This document shows positions 52,905 through 63,500 of a stretch of 64,000 bases of DNA, piece after piece. The stretch lies in the NCBI GenBank assembly GCA_963830165.1, contig CAWHKZ010000008.1, forward strand, positions 124,001 through 188,000. Direction: 5' to 3'. The first letter of the stretch is position 1; the number at the start of each line of letters is the position of its first letter. The position numbers and the translations under genes were made by a program. The stretch comes from Bog-756 sp963830165. GTDB lineage: Bacteria; Actinomycetota; Acidimicrobiia; Acidimicrobiales; RAAP-2. The notes below the pieces were generated by a model. The model saw only the letters and a program-made list of their open reading frames with translations. It searched no databases and was not told the origin of the DNA.

Positions 52905-55678
52905 GGCACGTCCTCCGTTGATGGACCATCGGCGCCGGCATCCGTGGCGGCGAGGCGGTTGGCGCGGGCCAGGGCGAGCGAGCCCAGTCCGGCGCCCACC
53001 CCGATCAGCAGCAGGAGCGGGAGCAGGAACCGGATCCGGCCCGCGGACAGCAACGACGTGCGGAGCAGGCCGAGTATCCCCGTCGAGCCCTTCCGCGCCG
53101 GAGCCGTCGAGGTGGACGGTGACGATGAGGTCGATGATCCGCTCGGGGCGGTGGCCGTGTCGGCGTTGAACTGCGCGGCGGACGCGCCACCCGAGGTCGT
53201 GAAGGACGAGTCGTCCGACGGCGCGGGCGTCGTGGTCGTGGTCGTCGGTTCGGCCGGGGGGTCGAGGATCGTGTTGGTGGCATCGAGCGCATCGAGCCGC
53301 AGCGGGCCGGGCAGCGGCACGTAGCCCGGAGGGAGCTGGCCGGGCTCCACCCCGGATGCCTGTCCGTCGCCGATGCCGTACAGGATGAAGGAGGCATACA
53401 GCTGCCGCTCGGCCGGCGTGAGGGTCTCGGGCGCCACCGCCGCGTAGGACAGGAGGGTGAGCGGGTACGCCCCCGGCGCCGTGGTCGCGGTATCGGCCAC
53501 CAGGACGCCGTTGACCACACTGGACACGTCGGACTGCTCGCCGGTGATGAGGTTCGCCGTGGTCGGGGCGATGAACGTCCGGTCGGGGGAGTCGTCACCG
53601 GCCTGGCTGAGGCTGGCCGTCTGCAGGCCGTAGCGGGCGGCCGAGGCCGAGTCGGTGATCGAGATGATGAAGTGGGTGCCAGGTACCTGGGGACCATTGG
53701 CCGTCCACGCCGTCTCCGGTGTGGCCGTCGAACTGAAGGTGGTCTTGGCCCCGTCGTTGGCCGCACCGGTGGACGCCGCGGCAGCCTGCATGGTGAGGGC
53801 GTAGGGCGACCAGTCGAGGATGCACAGTGGGCGGGCGGGCTGCGAGGGGGGACCGATCACGTCGTCGCCGGTCGAGTAGCAGTACGGGTCGCTCTTCGGA
53901 TACTCGTTCGGGGTGGTGCCGGCGAAGGCCACGTGGGCCGGATTGATGGCCGGATTGGTGCTGTAGAGCGGATTGACGACCATGCCGTCGTCGGCTGTTC
54001 CGTTCAGCCAGGCCCGGGCCTCGGGGTCGGCCAGGATCCACTTCCAGATCTCGGTGGCCGCGTCGGAGCTGGGTTCCTCGACGAGGACGGTGCCGGCGTC
54101 GATGGCCTGGGAGGTCGACAGGTCCTTGAATTCGGGGTTCCACTGCAGGAAGTCCGGGTCGGTGAAGAGGTCGACCGGATTGTGGAGGGCCCAGCTGTAC
54201 TGGGCCTTCGTCGCGCTCGACGAGCCCGTGATGTCCACCAGCTGGGACTGGTACGACTGGGTCAACAGCTTGGCCATGAGCCTCGGAGTGAGATAGATGT
54301 TCTGGACCTGGGTGCCCGCGAGGGGTAACTCGTCCGGTTGGCTCTGGCCGTTCACGACGGCCGGTACCCGTTGGATGTTGAACGCCACCACCACCCCGGA
54401 CAGGGTCAGGGGCGCGTACACGATGGGGTTCGTCGGACTCGCCTCCGACGGGTCGACGGGGTACGTGTAGACCGACATGCCGGCCGACCCGTAGGTCGGC
54501 GTCACGATGTTCTGCCGGGCCAGGTCGTCGGTGCTCTCGATGTAGCTGTAGGACGGGGATCCGGACTGGGCGCAGAGCGCCGGCTGCCAGCTGGAGACCG
54601 CGGCGGCGGCGGCCTCGTTGCCCTCGATCTGGGTCGCGTCGGCGTTGATGGAGCAGCTCGAGCCCACCGGGTTGAACGAGAGGGGGATGGCGATCCGGTT
54701 CGCCCAGGCCTGAGGGGTGAGCGGCGACGTCAGCACGTTCTCGTCGGTCACTCCAGACGGGTTCTCCTGCTCAGGGGTCCCCCGCGGCACCACCACCAGC
54801 CAGCACTGCGGCGTGGTCGTGCCCCCGCCCGGCAACGGCTGGAGCTGCTGGCCGCACCCGAGGCCCGGGGCCTCGAGGCCGGTCTGGACCTGGAACAGCT
54901 GGTTCCCCGTGCCGTTGGCGTAGGTCCGGGCGAAGTCGACCTCGTTGGACGTGCCGTACCGGAAGTAGGGATCGAGCCAGAACGACTGCGGGGCGTAGGG
55001 ATCCAGGTCGTAGTTGTAGTTCGCCTGCTGGTCGACCACGGTGCCGTCCACCGCGTCGAAGGGCTCGACCACGTACCCGGTCGAGGGGTCGTACCACCCG
55101 GTACCGGCGCAGTCGGCCGGGCGGGGGCTCTCGTCGCACGCCGCCGGGAACGTGCTGCTCCACGCCTTCTGGGTGAGGACCCGGGAGTACTCGAATCCCG
55201 GCTCCGACACCGGATAGGCCGAGCTCGAAGATGCCTCTCCACCGAACTGGCACTGGGTGGGCGACGGGCCCGGGTCGGTGGTGGTGGGCGGGTCGGTGGA
55301 CTGCGGATCGCCCCAGCACTCGAAGATCTGGAGGTAGTTCGACTGGAACTGCGAGGACGACGTGGTGGGGATCCCGCCGGTCCACGAGACGGAGACGGCC
55401 TGGTCGACCAAGTTGGCCGTCTGGTTGACCGTCACTTGGAGGCCCGAGTATGCACCGCTGCCCGACACGGTGACGGCCGAGGAGGTCGCCGGCAGCGAGG
55501 TGACGATGCCCTGGCTGCCGGCGAGCGTGGTGCTCGACGCCTCGGCGCCGGGCTGCACCCCGGGCACGGTGATGAAGATGACCAGGCCGACGGCGGCGCC
55601 GGCGACGGCGCCGACCAGGGTCCGGCGGGCGCCCGGGCGACGGCCCCGGCGGGCGTGGAGACGGCGGGTCGCGGTCAT
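52901..55678 (-). CDS. Giant exported protein in the PstS position, C-terminally anchored
   Basis: 925 residues. An N-terminal signal/TM (LVGAVAGAAVGLVIFITVPG) is followed by a very large extracytoplasmic region rich in aromatic, Ser and Thr residues with several Cys, and a C-terminal TM (FLLPLLLLIGVGAGLGSLAL). Segments such as FAGTTPNEYPKSDPYCYSTG and PLTLLSYAAVAPETLTPAER recall phosphate-binding PstS-like proteins (periplasmic-binding type II), but I cannot map a full binding site. It is not simply a second PstS. Coupled by ATGA overlaps on both sides. Most likely a surface component tied to phosphate uptake. Confidence 0.6.
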   Translation of the reverse strand: MTATRRLHARRGRRPGARRTLVGAVAGAAVGLVIFITVPGVQPGAEASSTTLAGSQGIVTSLPATSSAVTVSGSGAYSGLQVTVNQTANLVDQAVSVSWTGGIPTTSSSQFQSNYLQIFECWGDPQSTDPPTTTDPGPSPTQCQFGGEASSSSAYPVSEPGFEYSRVLTQKAWSSTFPAACDESPRPADCAGTGWYDPSTGYVVEPFDAVDGTVVDQQANYNYDLDPYAPQSFWLDPYFRYGTSNEVDFARTYANGTGNQLFQVQTGLEAPGLGCGQQLQPLPGGGTTTPQCWLVVVPRGTPEQENPSGVTDENVLTSPLTPQAWANRIAIPLSFNPVGSSCSINADATQIEGNEAAAAAVSSWQPALCAQSGSPSYSYIESTDDLARQNIVTPTYGSAGMSVYTYPVDPSEASPTNPIVYAPLTLSGVVVAFNIQRVPAVVNGQSQPDELPLAGTQVQNIYLTPRLMAKLLTQSYQSQLVDITGSSSATKAQYSWALHNPVDLFTDPDFLQWNPEFKDLSTSQAIDAGTVLVEEPSSDAATEIWKWILADPEARAWLNGTADDGMVVNPLYSTNPAINPAHVAFAGTTPNEYPKSDPYCYSTGDDVIGPPSQPARPLCILDWSPYALTMQAAAASTGAANDGAKTTFSSTATPETAWTANGPQVPGTHFIISITDSASAARYGLQTASLSQAGDDSPDRTFIAPTTANLITGEQSDVSSVVNGVLVADTATTAPGAYPLTLLSYAAVAPETLTPAERQLYASFILYGIGDGQASGVEPGQLPPGYVPLPGPLRLDALDATNTILDPPAEPTTTTTTPAPSDDSSFTTSGGASAAQFNADTATAPSGSSTSSSPSTSTAPARKGSTGILGLLRTSLLSAGRIRFLLPLLLLIGVGAGLGSLALARANRLAATDAGADGPSTEDVP

Positions 55679-57372
55679 GGCGACGACCGTCGCCGTTCCT
55701 GATGGCGGGAGACCAGTCCCGGTATGAGCATGAGGGCCAGGACGGCGAAGCCGATCAGCAGGAGGAGGGTCTGGGTCGTGGACCATCCCGTGCCGGCCGC
55801 CAGGGTGTCGGTCAGCGCCGTCGGCGACGCCGACGACGCGTCATCGGAGCTCCCCGAGCCCGACGTGGTGGTGCAGGCCCCGGTGGTGGGGTCGCACACT
55901 ACGGACGATCCCGAGCCGGTGCCGGACGACCCACCACCTCCGGTCGACGAGCCCTTCGCGGCCCCGGATCCGGATCCGGTGGACGGACTGCCGGACGACG
56001 AGCCCGCCGCCGCGGCGGGCGACCCGCTGTCCGGGGTGGAGATCGAGGCCGCCCCGCCGGTGCCGTACGTGCACTGGGTCGGACCCTGCTTGTCACAGGC
56101 CGGCGGGTACGGCGCGTCCAGGGCCAGGAGGTTCTGCCCGGACGGCGTGAACGTCGGGTTGTCGCAGCTCTGGATGTTGATGTTCTGGACGTCCGCCCCC
56201 GGAATCTTGGCGATCTGGGTGAACGCCGCCTCGACGAGGTTGATGGGCATCGGCGAGTACCCGAGCGCGGCCGACTGCTGTTGACCCTGGCACATGGCGT
56301 AGTCGGCGAAGGCGGCGAGCGTCGCCCCCTTGGCCGTCGAGAAGCCGTTGCCGACGGTGGTCGGAAGGATCAGGTAGCCGTAGGACGAGAACGGGTAGGT
56401 CCTGGGGTCGGGATCGGTGTACACGCCCTGGAGCTTCTGGGTGAGGTACAGCGCCGGGTCGTTCACGTCGGTGGTGTCCACCTGGTCCTGCAGGAGCGAC
56501 ACGGCCACGTTCTGGGGGGTGGGCTCGGTGTAGTACCCGGCGGCGTTGAGCACCTGGGCCACCGGGAAGTGCGTGCTCAGCGCGTAGTAGTAATTCACGT
56601 AGCCGATCGACCCGGCGGCGAAGGCCTGGGAGACGTAGGAGGCGACCCCGAGATCGCCGTTCTGGGCGATCATGTTGCCGGTCGTCGGGTAGAACGAGGT
56701 GGCGCCGCACGCCGGGGCCCGACCGGACTTGGCGCAGTAGGCGCTCCAGAGGGCCGGGTCCTGGCTGATCATCCACTCCGACAGCTCGTAGCTCGTGCCC
56801 GAGCCGTCGGAGCGGACCACCGGCACGATGCTCTGGTCGGGAAGCTTGAGGCCCGGGTTGTCCGCGGCCAGGGCCGGATCGTCCCAGTTGGTGATGACCC
56901 CGGTGAAGATCTTGAAGATGTTGACCGGCGAGAGGCGCAGGTTCGTGACCCGCTGCCCGTTGATGGTGAGGTTGTACATGAACACCGTGCCGCCCGCGGT
57001 GATGGGCATGTACGCGTAGCTGCCGGCCGCCGGGTGCTCGGGCGCGGAACCGTCGCCCGGGTCGGTCTGGAACGGGATGTCGGAGGCGGCGAAGTCGGTC
57101 TGACCCGAGATGAAGTCCTCGCGGCCGGCTGTCGACCCGTTGGCCGTGAAGTTGATCTGGATGCCGTCGGCGTGGACGTCGGCGATCCACTGGTCGAGCG
57201 CCCCCGCCGACCACGACGAACCCTCCCCGGACACCGGGACGTAGGACACCGCTCCGGCCGGCGTGGCCGCACCGACCACGACGGCGATCACGACGAGGCC
57301 GGCCACGGCGAGCGACACCACGAAGGCGTGGGCCAGTCGCAGGAGGCGGGTGGGCGGGCGGAGGGTCGTCAA
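55675..57372 (-). CDS. pstS: Phosphate-binding protein PstS, C-terminally membrane-anchored
   Basis: 565 residues. Signal sequence AGLVVIAVVVGAATPAGA, no lipobox Cys. PstS fold with GEGSSWSAGALDQWIADV, NGSTAGREDFISGQTDFAAS and RSDGSGTSYELSEWM, the phosphate loops. The C-terminal 130 residues are a Gly/Ser-rich linker plus one TM (TLLLLIGFAVLALMLIPGL) and a basic tail. It is thus held by its C-terminus instead of by lipid. The ATG overlaps the pstA stop. Confidence 0.9.
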   Translation of the reverse strand: MTTLRPPTRLLRLAHAFVVSLAVAGLVVIAVVVGAATPAGAVSYVPVSGEGSSWSAGALDQWIADVHADGIQINFTANGSTAGREDFISGQTDFAASDIPFQTDPGDGSAPEHPAAGSYAYMPITAGGTVFMYNLTINGQRVTNLRLSPVNIFKIFTGVITNWDDPALAADNPGLKLPDQSIVPVVRSDGSGTSYELSEWMISQDPALWSAYCAKSGRAPACGATSFYPTTGNMIAQNGDLGVASYVSQAFAAGSIGYVNYYYALSTHFPVAQVLNAAGYYTEPTPQNVAVSLLQDQVDTTDVNDPALYLTQKLQGVYTDPDPRTYPFSSYGYLILPTTVGNGFSTAKGATLAAFADYAMCQGQQQSAALGYSPMPINLVEAAFTQIAKIPGADVQNINIQSCDNPTFTPSGQNLLALDAPYPPACDKQGPTQCTYGTGGAASISTPDSGSPAAAAGSSSGSPSTGSGSGAAKGSSTGGGGSSGTGSGSSVVCDPTTGACTTTSGSGSSDDASSASPTALTDTLAAGTGWSTTQTLLLLIGFAVLALMLIPGLVSRHQERRRSSP

Positions 57373-58634
57373 GGGTGCTCCTGAGATGGCGGTTCGTGGG
57401 TGGGGGGAGGTGGCGGAGTGGCGGATCGGGTGGCGACCCCGCCCGCCGCCTGGGTGCGGGTGTAGCGGGCGACATCGCGCGCCGAGGCCTCCCGCACGCG
57501 GCGCAGGCCCCGGTCGGACAGGTGGCCGGGGCCCCAGCCCCCCACCTTGCGGGCGATCACGAAGAGGACGATGACCAGGAGGAGGAGGAAGGAGGCGGCG
57601 GCGAAGGCGCGCTCCGTGTAGCCGGGGCTGCCGGTCTGGACGAGTTTCAGCGCGGCGAGCGGCAACGAGGTCATCGGACCGTGCAGCGGGTCGGCATTGA
57701 TGTAGGTGGTGTAACCGGCCGTGAGCAGGACCGGCGAGGCCTCGCCGATCCCGCGGGCGATGCCCAGGATGACGGCGGTGGCGAGACCCGATCGGGCCGT
57801 CGGGATCACCACCTGGAGCTCACTCCTCCACGCCGGTGCGCCGAGCGCGGCCGACGCCTCGCGCAGGTTGCCCGGCACGAGCCGCAGGGCCAGATCCGAG
57901 GCCCGGATCATGTAGGGCAGCATCATCACGCTGAGGGCCAGGGCGGCGGCCAGACCGCTGTGCTGGTTCCCCAGGGTGATGATCCACAGGGCGTAGACGA
58001 AGAGGCCGGCCAGGATGCTGGGGAGTGCGGACATGGCCTCGACCACGGTGCGGAACATGCGCGACGGGCGGGTCCGGGTCATGTCGAGGTACACGGCGGC
58101 CACCAGGCCGACGGGCACGGTGAGCACGACGGCGATGCCGATCATCCAGAGCGTCCCCACGATGGCCGCCCCGATTCCGCCCTTGGTGAGCGGGGCGGTG
58201 GGGCCCGTGCTCGAGAGGTCCTGGGTGTACGTGTTGAGATGGATGAGGGCGCCCCAGCCCCGCGCCAGGGTGAAGAAGATGACGATGGCCAGCGCACCGA
58301 GGGCGAGCACGGCGGTGGAGGCCATGAGCACGGTCATGACCGCGTCCTTCACGGCCGGGCGGTCCTCGGTCAACGACACCAGTACGGCGTAGGTGGCCAC
58401 GAAGAGCAGGTAGGCCACCACGACGAAGCCGACCGGGCCGGACAGGCCGGTGAGGAGGGTGACCAGCACGCTGCCGCTGACCGCGGCCAGCAGGGCACCG
58501 GCCAGGTTGCGGGCCATCCCTGCCCGGACACCACCGATCCGGCGCCGCCCCCGGGGGGGAGGCGGCAAATCGGAGAGCCCGTCCGCCCCGCCGATGCCGG
58601 GACCGCCGGTCGTCGGGTGCTCCAGGAGGGTCAT
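57369..58634 (-). CDS. pstA: Phosphate ABC transporter permease PstA
   Basis: 421 residues. A long N-terminal part with extra TMs (two beyond the usual six), then the permease core with the EAA-type loop GNLREASAALGAPAWRSELQ and IARGIGEASPVLLTAG. A Pro-rich cytoplasmic tail (TPPPPPTHEPPSQEH) overlaps pstS. Partner of PstC; starts 1 nt after it. Confidence 0.92.
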   Translation of the reverse strand: MTLLEHPTTGGPGIGGADGLSDLPPPPRGRRRIGGVRAGMARNLAGALLAAVSGSVLVTLLTGLSGPVGFVVVAYLLFVATYAVLVSLTEDRPAVKDAVMTVLMASTAVLALGALAIVIFFTLARGWGALIHLNTYTQDLSSTGPTAPLTKGGIGAAIVGTLWMIGIAVVLTVPVGLVAAVYLDMTRTRPSRMFRTVVEAMSALPSILAGLFVYALWIITLGNQHSGLAAALALSVMMLPYMIRASDLALRLVPGNLREASAALGAPAWRSELQVVIPTARSGLATAVILGIARGIGEASPVLLTAGYTTYINADPLHGPMTSLPLAALKLVQTGSPGYTERAFAAASFLLLLVIVLFVIARKVGGWGPGHLSDRGLRRVREASARDVARYTRTQAAGGVATRSATPPPPPTHEPPSQEHP

Positions 58635-58635
58635 C

Positions 58636-59675
58636 TCAACCGTCGCTCTCGGCGCCCGAGCGCGATCGGGCCACCACGGCGGAGGCGGCGAAGTTGACGA
58701 AGAGGGTGAGGGCGAACAGGGCCAGGCCGGCCGCCATCAGCGCGGAGGTGCCGAAGGTGTCCGTCTCGTTGTAGAGGTTGGCGATGAGGCCCGAGATCGA
58801 GTTGCCGCCCGACTGCAGGATGTGCCAGTTGGTGGTGAACACCGGCGAGATGATCAGGATGACCACGATGGTCTCCCCCAGGGCCCGACCCAGTCCGAGC
58901 ATGGTGCCGCCGATGATCCCGCCCCGGCCGAAGGGGAGCACGACGGTGCGGATCATGCCCCACCGGGTGCCGCCGAGGGCGTAGGCACCCTCCCGTTCGC
59001 CGAGCGGCGCCTGGGCGAACGACTCCCGCATGACCGAGCAGAGGATGGGGATGACCATCAGCGACACGGCGATGCCCACGATGAACGTCGACGCGCGTAG
59101 AGCGTCCCGGACTGGACCGGGTTCGACGGGTCGGACCCGTTGACCCGGAAGAGCGGGATCCAGTCGGCCCACGTCGCCAGCCAGCGCGACACGCCGACCA
59201 CGCGGCCCTCCAGGAATTCGAAGGCCCACAGTCCGTAGACGATGCTGGGCACGGCGGCCATCAGGTCGACCAGGGACACCAGCGTCCGCTTGATCGACGC
59301 CGGTGCCACCTCGGTGATGAACAGCGACAGCCCGAGGGCCACCGGTACGGAGATGACCACCGCGACCACGGCGATCAGGATGGTGTCCATCATGATGCCG
59401 GCGATCCCGAAGTGGTGGATGTCGGGTTCCCAGGCCTGGGTGGTGAGGAACGAGAACTTTGCCACACGGAGCGCGGGCTCGGCCCGGACGGCCAGGAAGA
59501 TCCCGACCAGGGCGAAGATGGCGAGGACGACCAGCGCGCTCCCCCGCGTCAGGCCGAGGAAGGCACGATCGGCAGGTGCCTTGGTGTCGACGAGCTGGCG
59601 CCTGGGCCGGTCGTCTCCACCCGGACGGGGTGCGTCGGGGACGGTCGTGCCCACACCGGGGCTCAGCAACGTCAT
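58636..59675 (-). CDS. pstC: Phosphate ABC transporter permease PstC (one frameshift)
   Basis: About 346 residues. Six TMs with the loop REGAYALGGTRWGMIRTVVL and GLGRALGETIVVILI, as in PstC. N-terminal half: RGSALVVLAIFALVGIFLAV and DLMAAVPSIVYGLWAFEFL. The frame breaks near 59097, between VQSGTLYA and ASTFIVGIAV, the only disruption. The ATG overlaps the upstream stop (ATGA). Confidence 0.9.
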
Positions 59676-60532
59676 CGGTCGGCGAGCCCCGCCGTGGCCG
59701 CCACCTGGGCCTCCGTTCCGCTTCCACCCGGGTCGGGCATGCCGTCGGTCGACGAGCCGCCCGACGTCGCGGCGGCGCCCGTGCCCGACGAGCCCTTCGG
59801 CCGCCGCCGGCGGAGATTCAGTGCGTAGGCGGCCGCGCCTGCGGCCACCGCCAGGAGACCCACGCCGACCCAGATTCCGACCGGCTGCGACGTCGGGACG
59901 GCACCCTGGTCGACGACCTTCCAGGTGAAGCCGCCGGGATCGGATGCGTCGGCCGTGAAGACGATCCGGGAGTTCCAGTAGTTGGTGACCACCCCGTGGG
60001 TGTCGGCACAGGCGATGCCCCCGTTCCACGTGGCCCTGCGCGCTCCCGTCGGGAACAGCTCCGCCGGAGTGAGCCTCGTCCAGACGAAGTCGTAGGGCAT
60101 GCCCACGACCTGGCCGGTCGACTCGGCCGTGTTGACCGCGCCGAAGTAGGACCCGGCGGAGATGTACCCGTACCACCGGCTCGGGATGCCCCGCTTGAAG
60201 CTCACGTCCGTGGGCGACACGTCGGCGGGCACCAGGTAGCTGTAGACGAGGTACCCGTCATGGGCGGTGTCTCCGGGGCAGGCCGCCCCCGGCGGGAGGA
60301 CCACCCCGAAGGGCGTGCGCGAACCTCCGGACGTCAGGGGCTTCGTCGTACCCGGTGTGACGATGACCTCGGATCCGACCGTGACCGCTCCGGCTACCGC
60401 CGGCACCGCCCCGAGCGAGATCAGGCAGAGGAGGGCAGCAGCCACGTATCCGGCGGCCGCACGGACGCGCCGGACCACGGTGCCGGTCCCTTCTTCGGCG
60501 TGGACGTCCCGCATCGCCGACGCTCGGCTCAC
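59672..60532 (-). CDS. Secreted family-X protein, membrane-anchored
   Basis: 286 residues. Signal sequence AAALLCLISLGAVPAVAGA; a domain with HDGYLVYSYLVPADVSPTDV, then GQVVGMPYDFVW, ending in SDPGGFTWKVVDQG; then a TM (PVGIWVGVGLLAVAAGAAAY) and a Gly/Ser-rich cytoplasmic tail. Homologous along its extracytoplasmic part to the LAFTG protein downstream of pstS, but with a TM anchor and no sorting motif. Two conserved Cys in each (ACPGDT/ACDGDT and IACADT/LTCANT) may form a disulfide. Function unknown. The GTG overlaps the TIG-protein stop; pstC follows. Confidence 0.72.
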   Translation of the reverse strand: MSRASAMRDVHAEEGTGTVVRRVRAAAGYVAAALLCLISLGAVPAVAGAVTVGSEVIVTPGTTKPLTSGGSRTPFGVVLPPGAACPGDTAHDGYLVYSYLVPADVSPTDVSFKRGIPSRWYGYISAGSYFGAVNTAESTGQVVGMPYDFVWTRLTPAELFPTGARRATWNGGIACADTHGVVTNYWNSRIVFTADASDPGGFTWKVVDQGAVPTSQPVGIWVGVGLLAVAAGAAAYALNLRRRRPKGSSGTGAAATSGGSSTDGMPDPGGSGTEAQVAATAGLADR

Positions 60533-63500
60533 GACGCCCCGTAGAACGGGGCGTCGAAGGCGTAGACCCCGCCGGCCTGGCCGGCCAGCCAGTAGCCACC
60601 CGTGGCCGGGTCCGCGGCCATACCCACCACGGGGGCGGCGCCCCCGATGGTGGCCGCCGATCCGTGGAAGGCGGCGTCGCCGAAGGCGAAGATGCCGCCG
60701 TCCGAGGCGACCATCCAGTAGCCGTCACCGCTCGAGGACACCGCCATGCCGTTGACCGGCTGGCTGAGGGCGATGCTGCCCGTCGAGCCGAGGAACGGGG
60801 CGCCGAAGGCGAAGATGCCGCCGTCGGCGGCCACCAGCCAGTAGCCGCCGTGCGGATCGGCCGCCATTCCGACGACCGGCTGGTTGAGGTGCTGGCCACC
60901 CATGGAGCCCTGGAACCGGGCGCCACCGAAGGCGAACACGCCCCCGTCGGCGGCCACCAGCCAGTAGCCGTTGTCCGAGGCGTCCGGGGCGAGGCCGACC
61001 ACCGGGGCGTCGAGGTGCTGGCCGCCCATCGAACCGAAGAAGCCGGCGTCGCCGAAGGCGAACACGCCACCGTCGGCGGCCACGAGCCAGTAGCCGCCTC
61101 CGTCGGTGGTGGCCACGATGTGCACGATCGGGGCGTCGAGGTGGTCACCGGCCAGCGAGCCGTAGCCGGCCACCCCTCCGAAGGGGGCGACGTCGCCGTG
61201 CGAGTCGGCCAGCCAGTACCCGTTGCCGTCCGGGCCCGCGGCGATGCCGACCACCGGGCCCGTCAGGGTCACGGGAGCCGAGGCGACGGTCAGGGCGAAG
61301 TTCTGGACGGCGTCCGACCCCACCCCGTTGCTGGCCGTCAGCGTGATCGGGAACACTCCGACCTGTGTCGGCGCTCCGTGCAGGCTGCCCGAGGAGAACG
61401 TGACGCCCTCTGGCAGGGTGCCGGACTCGGTGATGGTCGGCGCAGGCGAGCCCGACGCCGTCGGCGTGAAGCTGCCGGCCACGCCCACCGTGAAGGTCGC
61501 CGAGGTCGCCGAGGTGAACGCCGGGGCCTGCTGGTAGGTGAACTGGTCGGCGACCGAGGTGGCCGACGTACCGCCGGCCGTCGTCACGGTCACGTTGACC
61601 ACGCCGGTGCCGGCCGGCGAGGTCACGGTGATCGAGGTGGCCGTGTCGGCGGTGACGGCGCCGGCCGTCGTGCCGAACCTGACCGACGAGGCCGAGCCCA
61701 GGTCGGCACCGGTCACGGTGACGCTCGTGCCACCGGCAGTGAGCCCGTCGGAGGGGCTGATACCGGTGACGGTCGGGGCGGCCACGTAGGTGAAGTGGTC
61801 GGCCGTGGTGGTGGCCGATGTGCCGCCGGCGGTCGTGACGGTCACGTCGACGGTGCCCGCGCTACCAGCGGGCGACGTCACCGTGACGGACGTGGCCGTG
61901 TCGGCTGTCACCGTGCCGGCCGTCGCGCCGAACTTGACCGACGTGGCCGAGCCCAGATCGGTGCCGGTCACCGTGACGATCGTGCCACCCGAGGTGTGCC
62001 CGGAATTCGGGCTGACGGCGCTGACGGTCGGGGCGGCGGCGTAGGTGAACTGGTCGGAGGCCGAGGTGGCCGAGGTGCCGTAGGCGGTCGTGACCGTCAC
62101 GTTCACCACGCCGGCGCTTCCGGCGGGCGACGTCACGGTGATCGAGGTGGCCGTGTCGGCGATGACGGCGCCGTCGGTCGTGCCGAACTTCACCGAAGTG
62201 GCCGACGTGAGGCCCTCCCCGGTCACCGTGACCGTGGTGCCGCCCACCGTCGGACCGGAGGCCGGGGAGACGGACGTCACGGTCGGCGGGCCCACGTAGG
62301 TGAACTGGTCGGCCGCCGACGTGGCCGACGTGCCGCCGGCCGTGGTCACCGTCACATTGACCACGCCGGTAGCGCCTGCGGGCGAGGTCGCGGTGATCGA
62401 GGTGGCCGAGTCGTCGGTGACGGTACCGGCCGTGGTCCCGAACTTGACCGACGTGGCCGATCCCAGGTTGGCTCCCGTCACGGTGACCGTGGTGCCGCCG
62501 GCGACCGGCCCGGAGGTCGGGCTGACGCCGGTGACGGTCGGGGCGGCCACGTAGGTGAAGTGGTCGGCCGGGCTGGTGGCCGAGGTACCCCCGGCCGTGG
62601 TGACCGTCACGTCGACGGTGCCGGTGCCGGCGGGCGAGGTCACGGTGATCGAGGTGGGCGAATCGGCCGTCACGGTCCCATCCGTGGTGCCGAACCCGAC
62701 CGATGTCGCCGAACCGAGATCGGTGCCGGTGACGGTGACGGTCGTGCCGCCCGCGGGTGGCCCGGTGGTGGGGCTGACGGCGGTGACGGTCGGGGCGGCC
62801 ACGTAGGTGTAGCGGTCGGCCGAACTGGTGGCCGAGGTGCCGCCGGCCGTGACCACCGTCACGGCGACCGTTCCCACACTGCCGGCCGGCGACGTCACGG
62901 TGATCGAGCTTGGGGTGTCGGCCGTCACGGTGCCGGCCGCCGTGCCGAACTCGACCGACGTGGCCGAACCGAGATCGGTGCCGGTCACGGTGACGGTCGT
63001 GCCGCCCGCGGTGGGACCGGAGGCCGGCGACACCGCGGTCACGGTCGGGGCCCCGACGTAGGTGAAGAGGTCGGCGGCCGAGGTGGCCGAGGTACCCCCG
63101 CCGTGGTCACCGTGATGTCGACCGCACCGGTGCCGACCGGTGACGTCACGGTGATCGAGGTGGCCGTGTCGGCGGTCACCGCACCCGCGGTCGTGCCGAA
63201 CTCGACGGAGGTGGCATCACCCAGGTTCGTGCCGCTGACGGTGACCCTCGTCCCACCCGTGGCCGGCCCGGAACCGGGTGAGACTGCGGTGACGACCGGG
63301 GCCGTCACATAGGTGAAGAGATCGTCGGCCGACGTCGCCGACGTTCCCCCCGCCGTGGTCACGGTCACATCGACCGCTCCCGCGCTTCCGTTGGGCGAGG
63401 TCACGGTGATCGAGGTGGCCGTGTCGGCGGTCACCGCACCCGCGGTCGTGCCGAACTCGACGGACGTGGCGTCAGCGAGGTTCGTCCCGGTCACCGTGAC

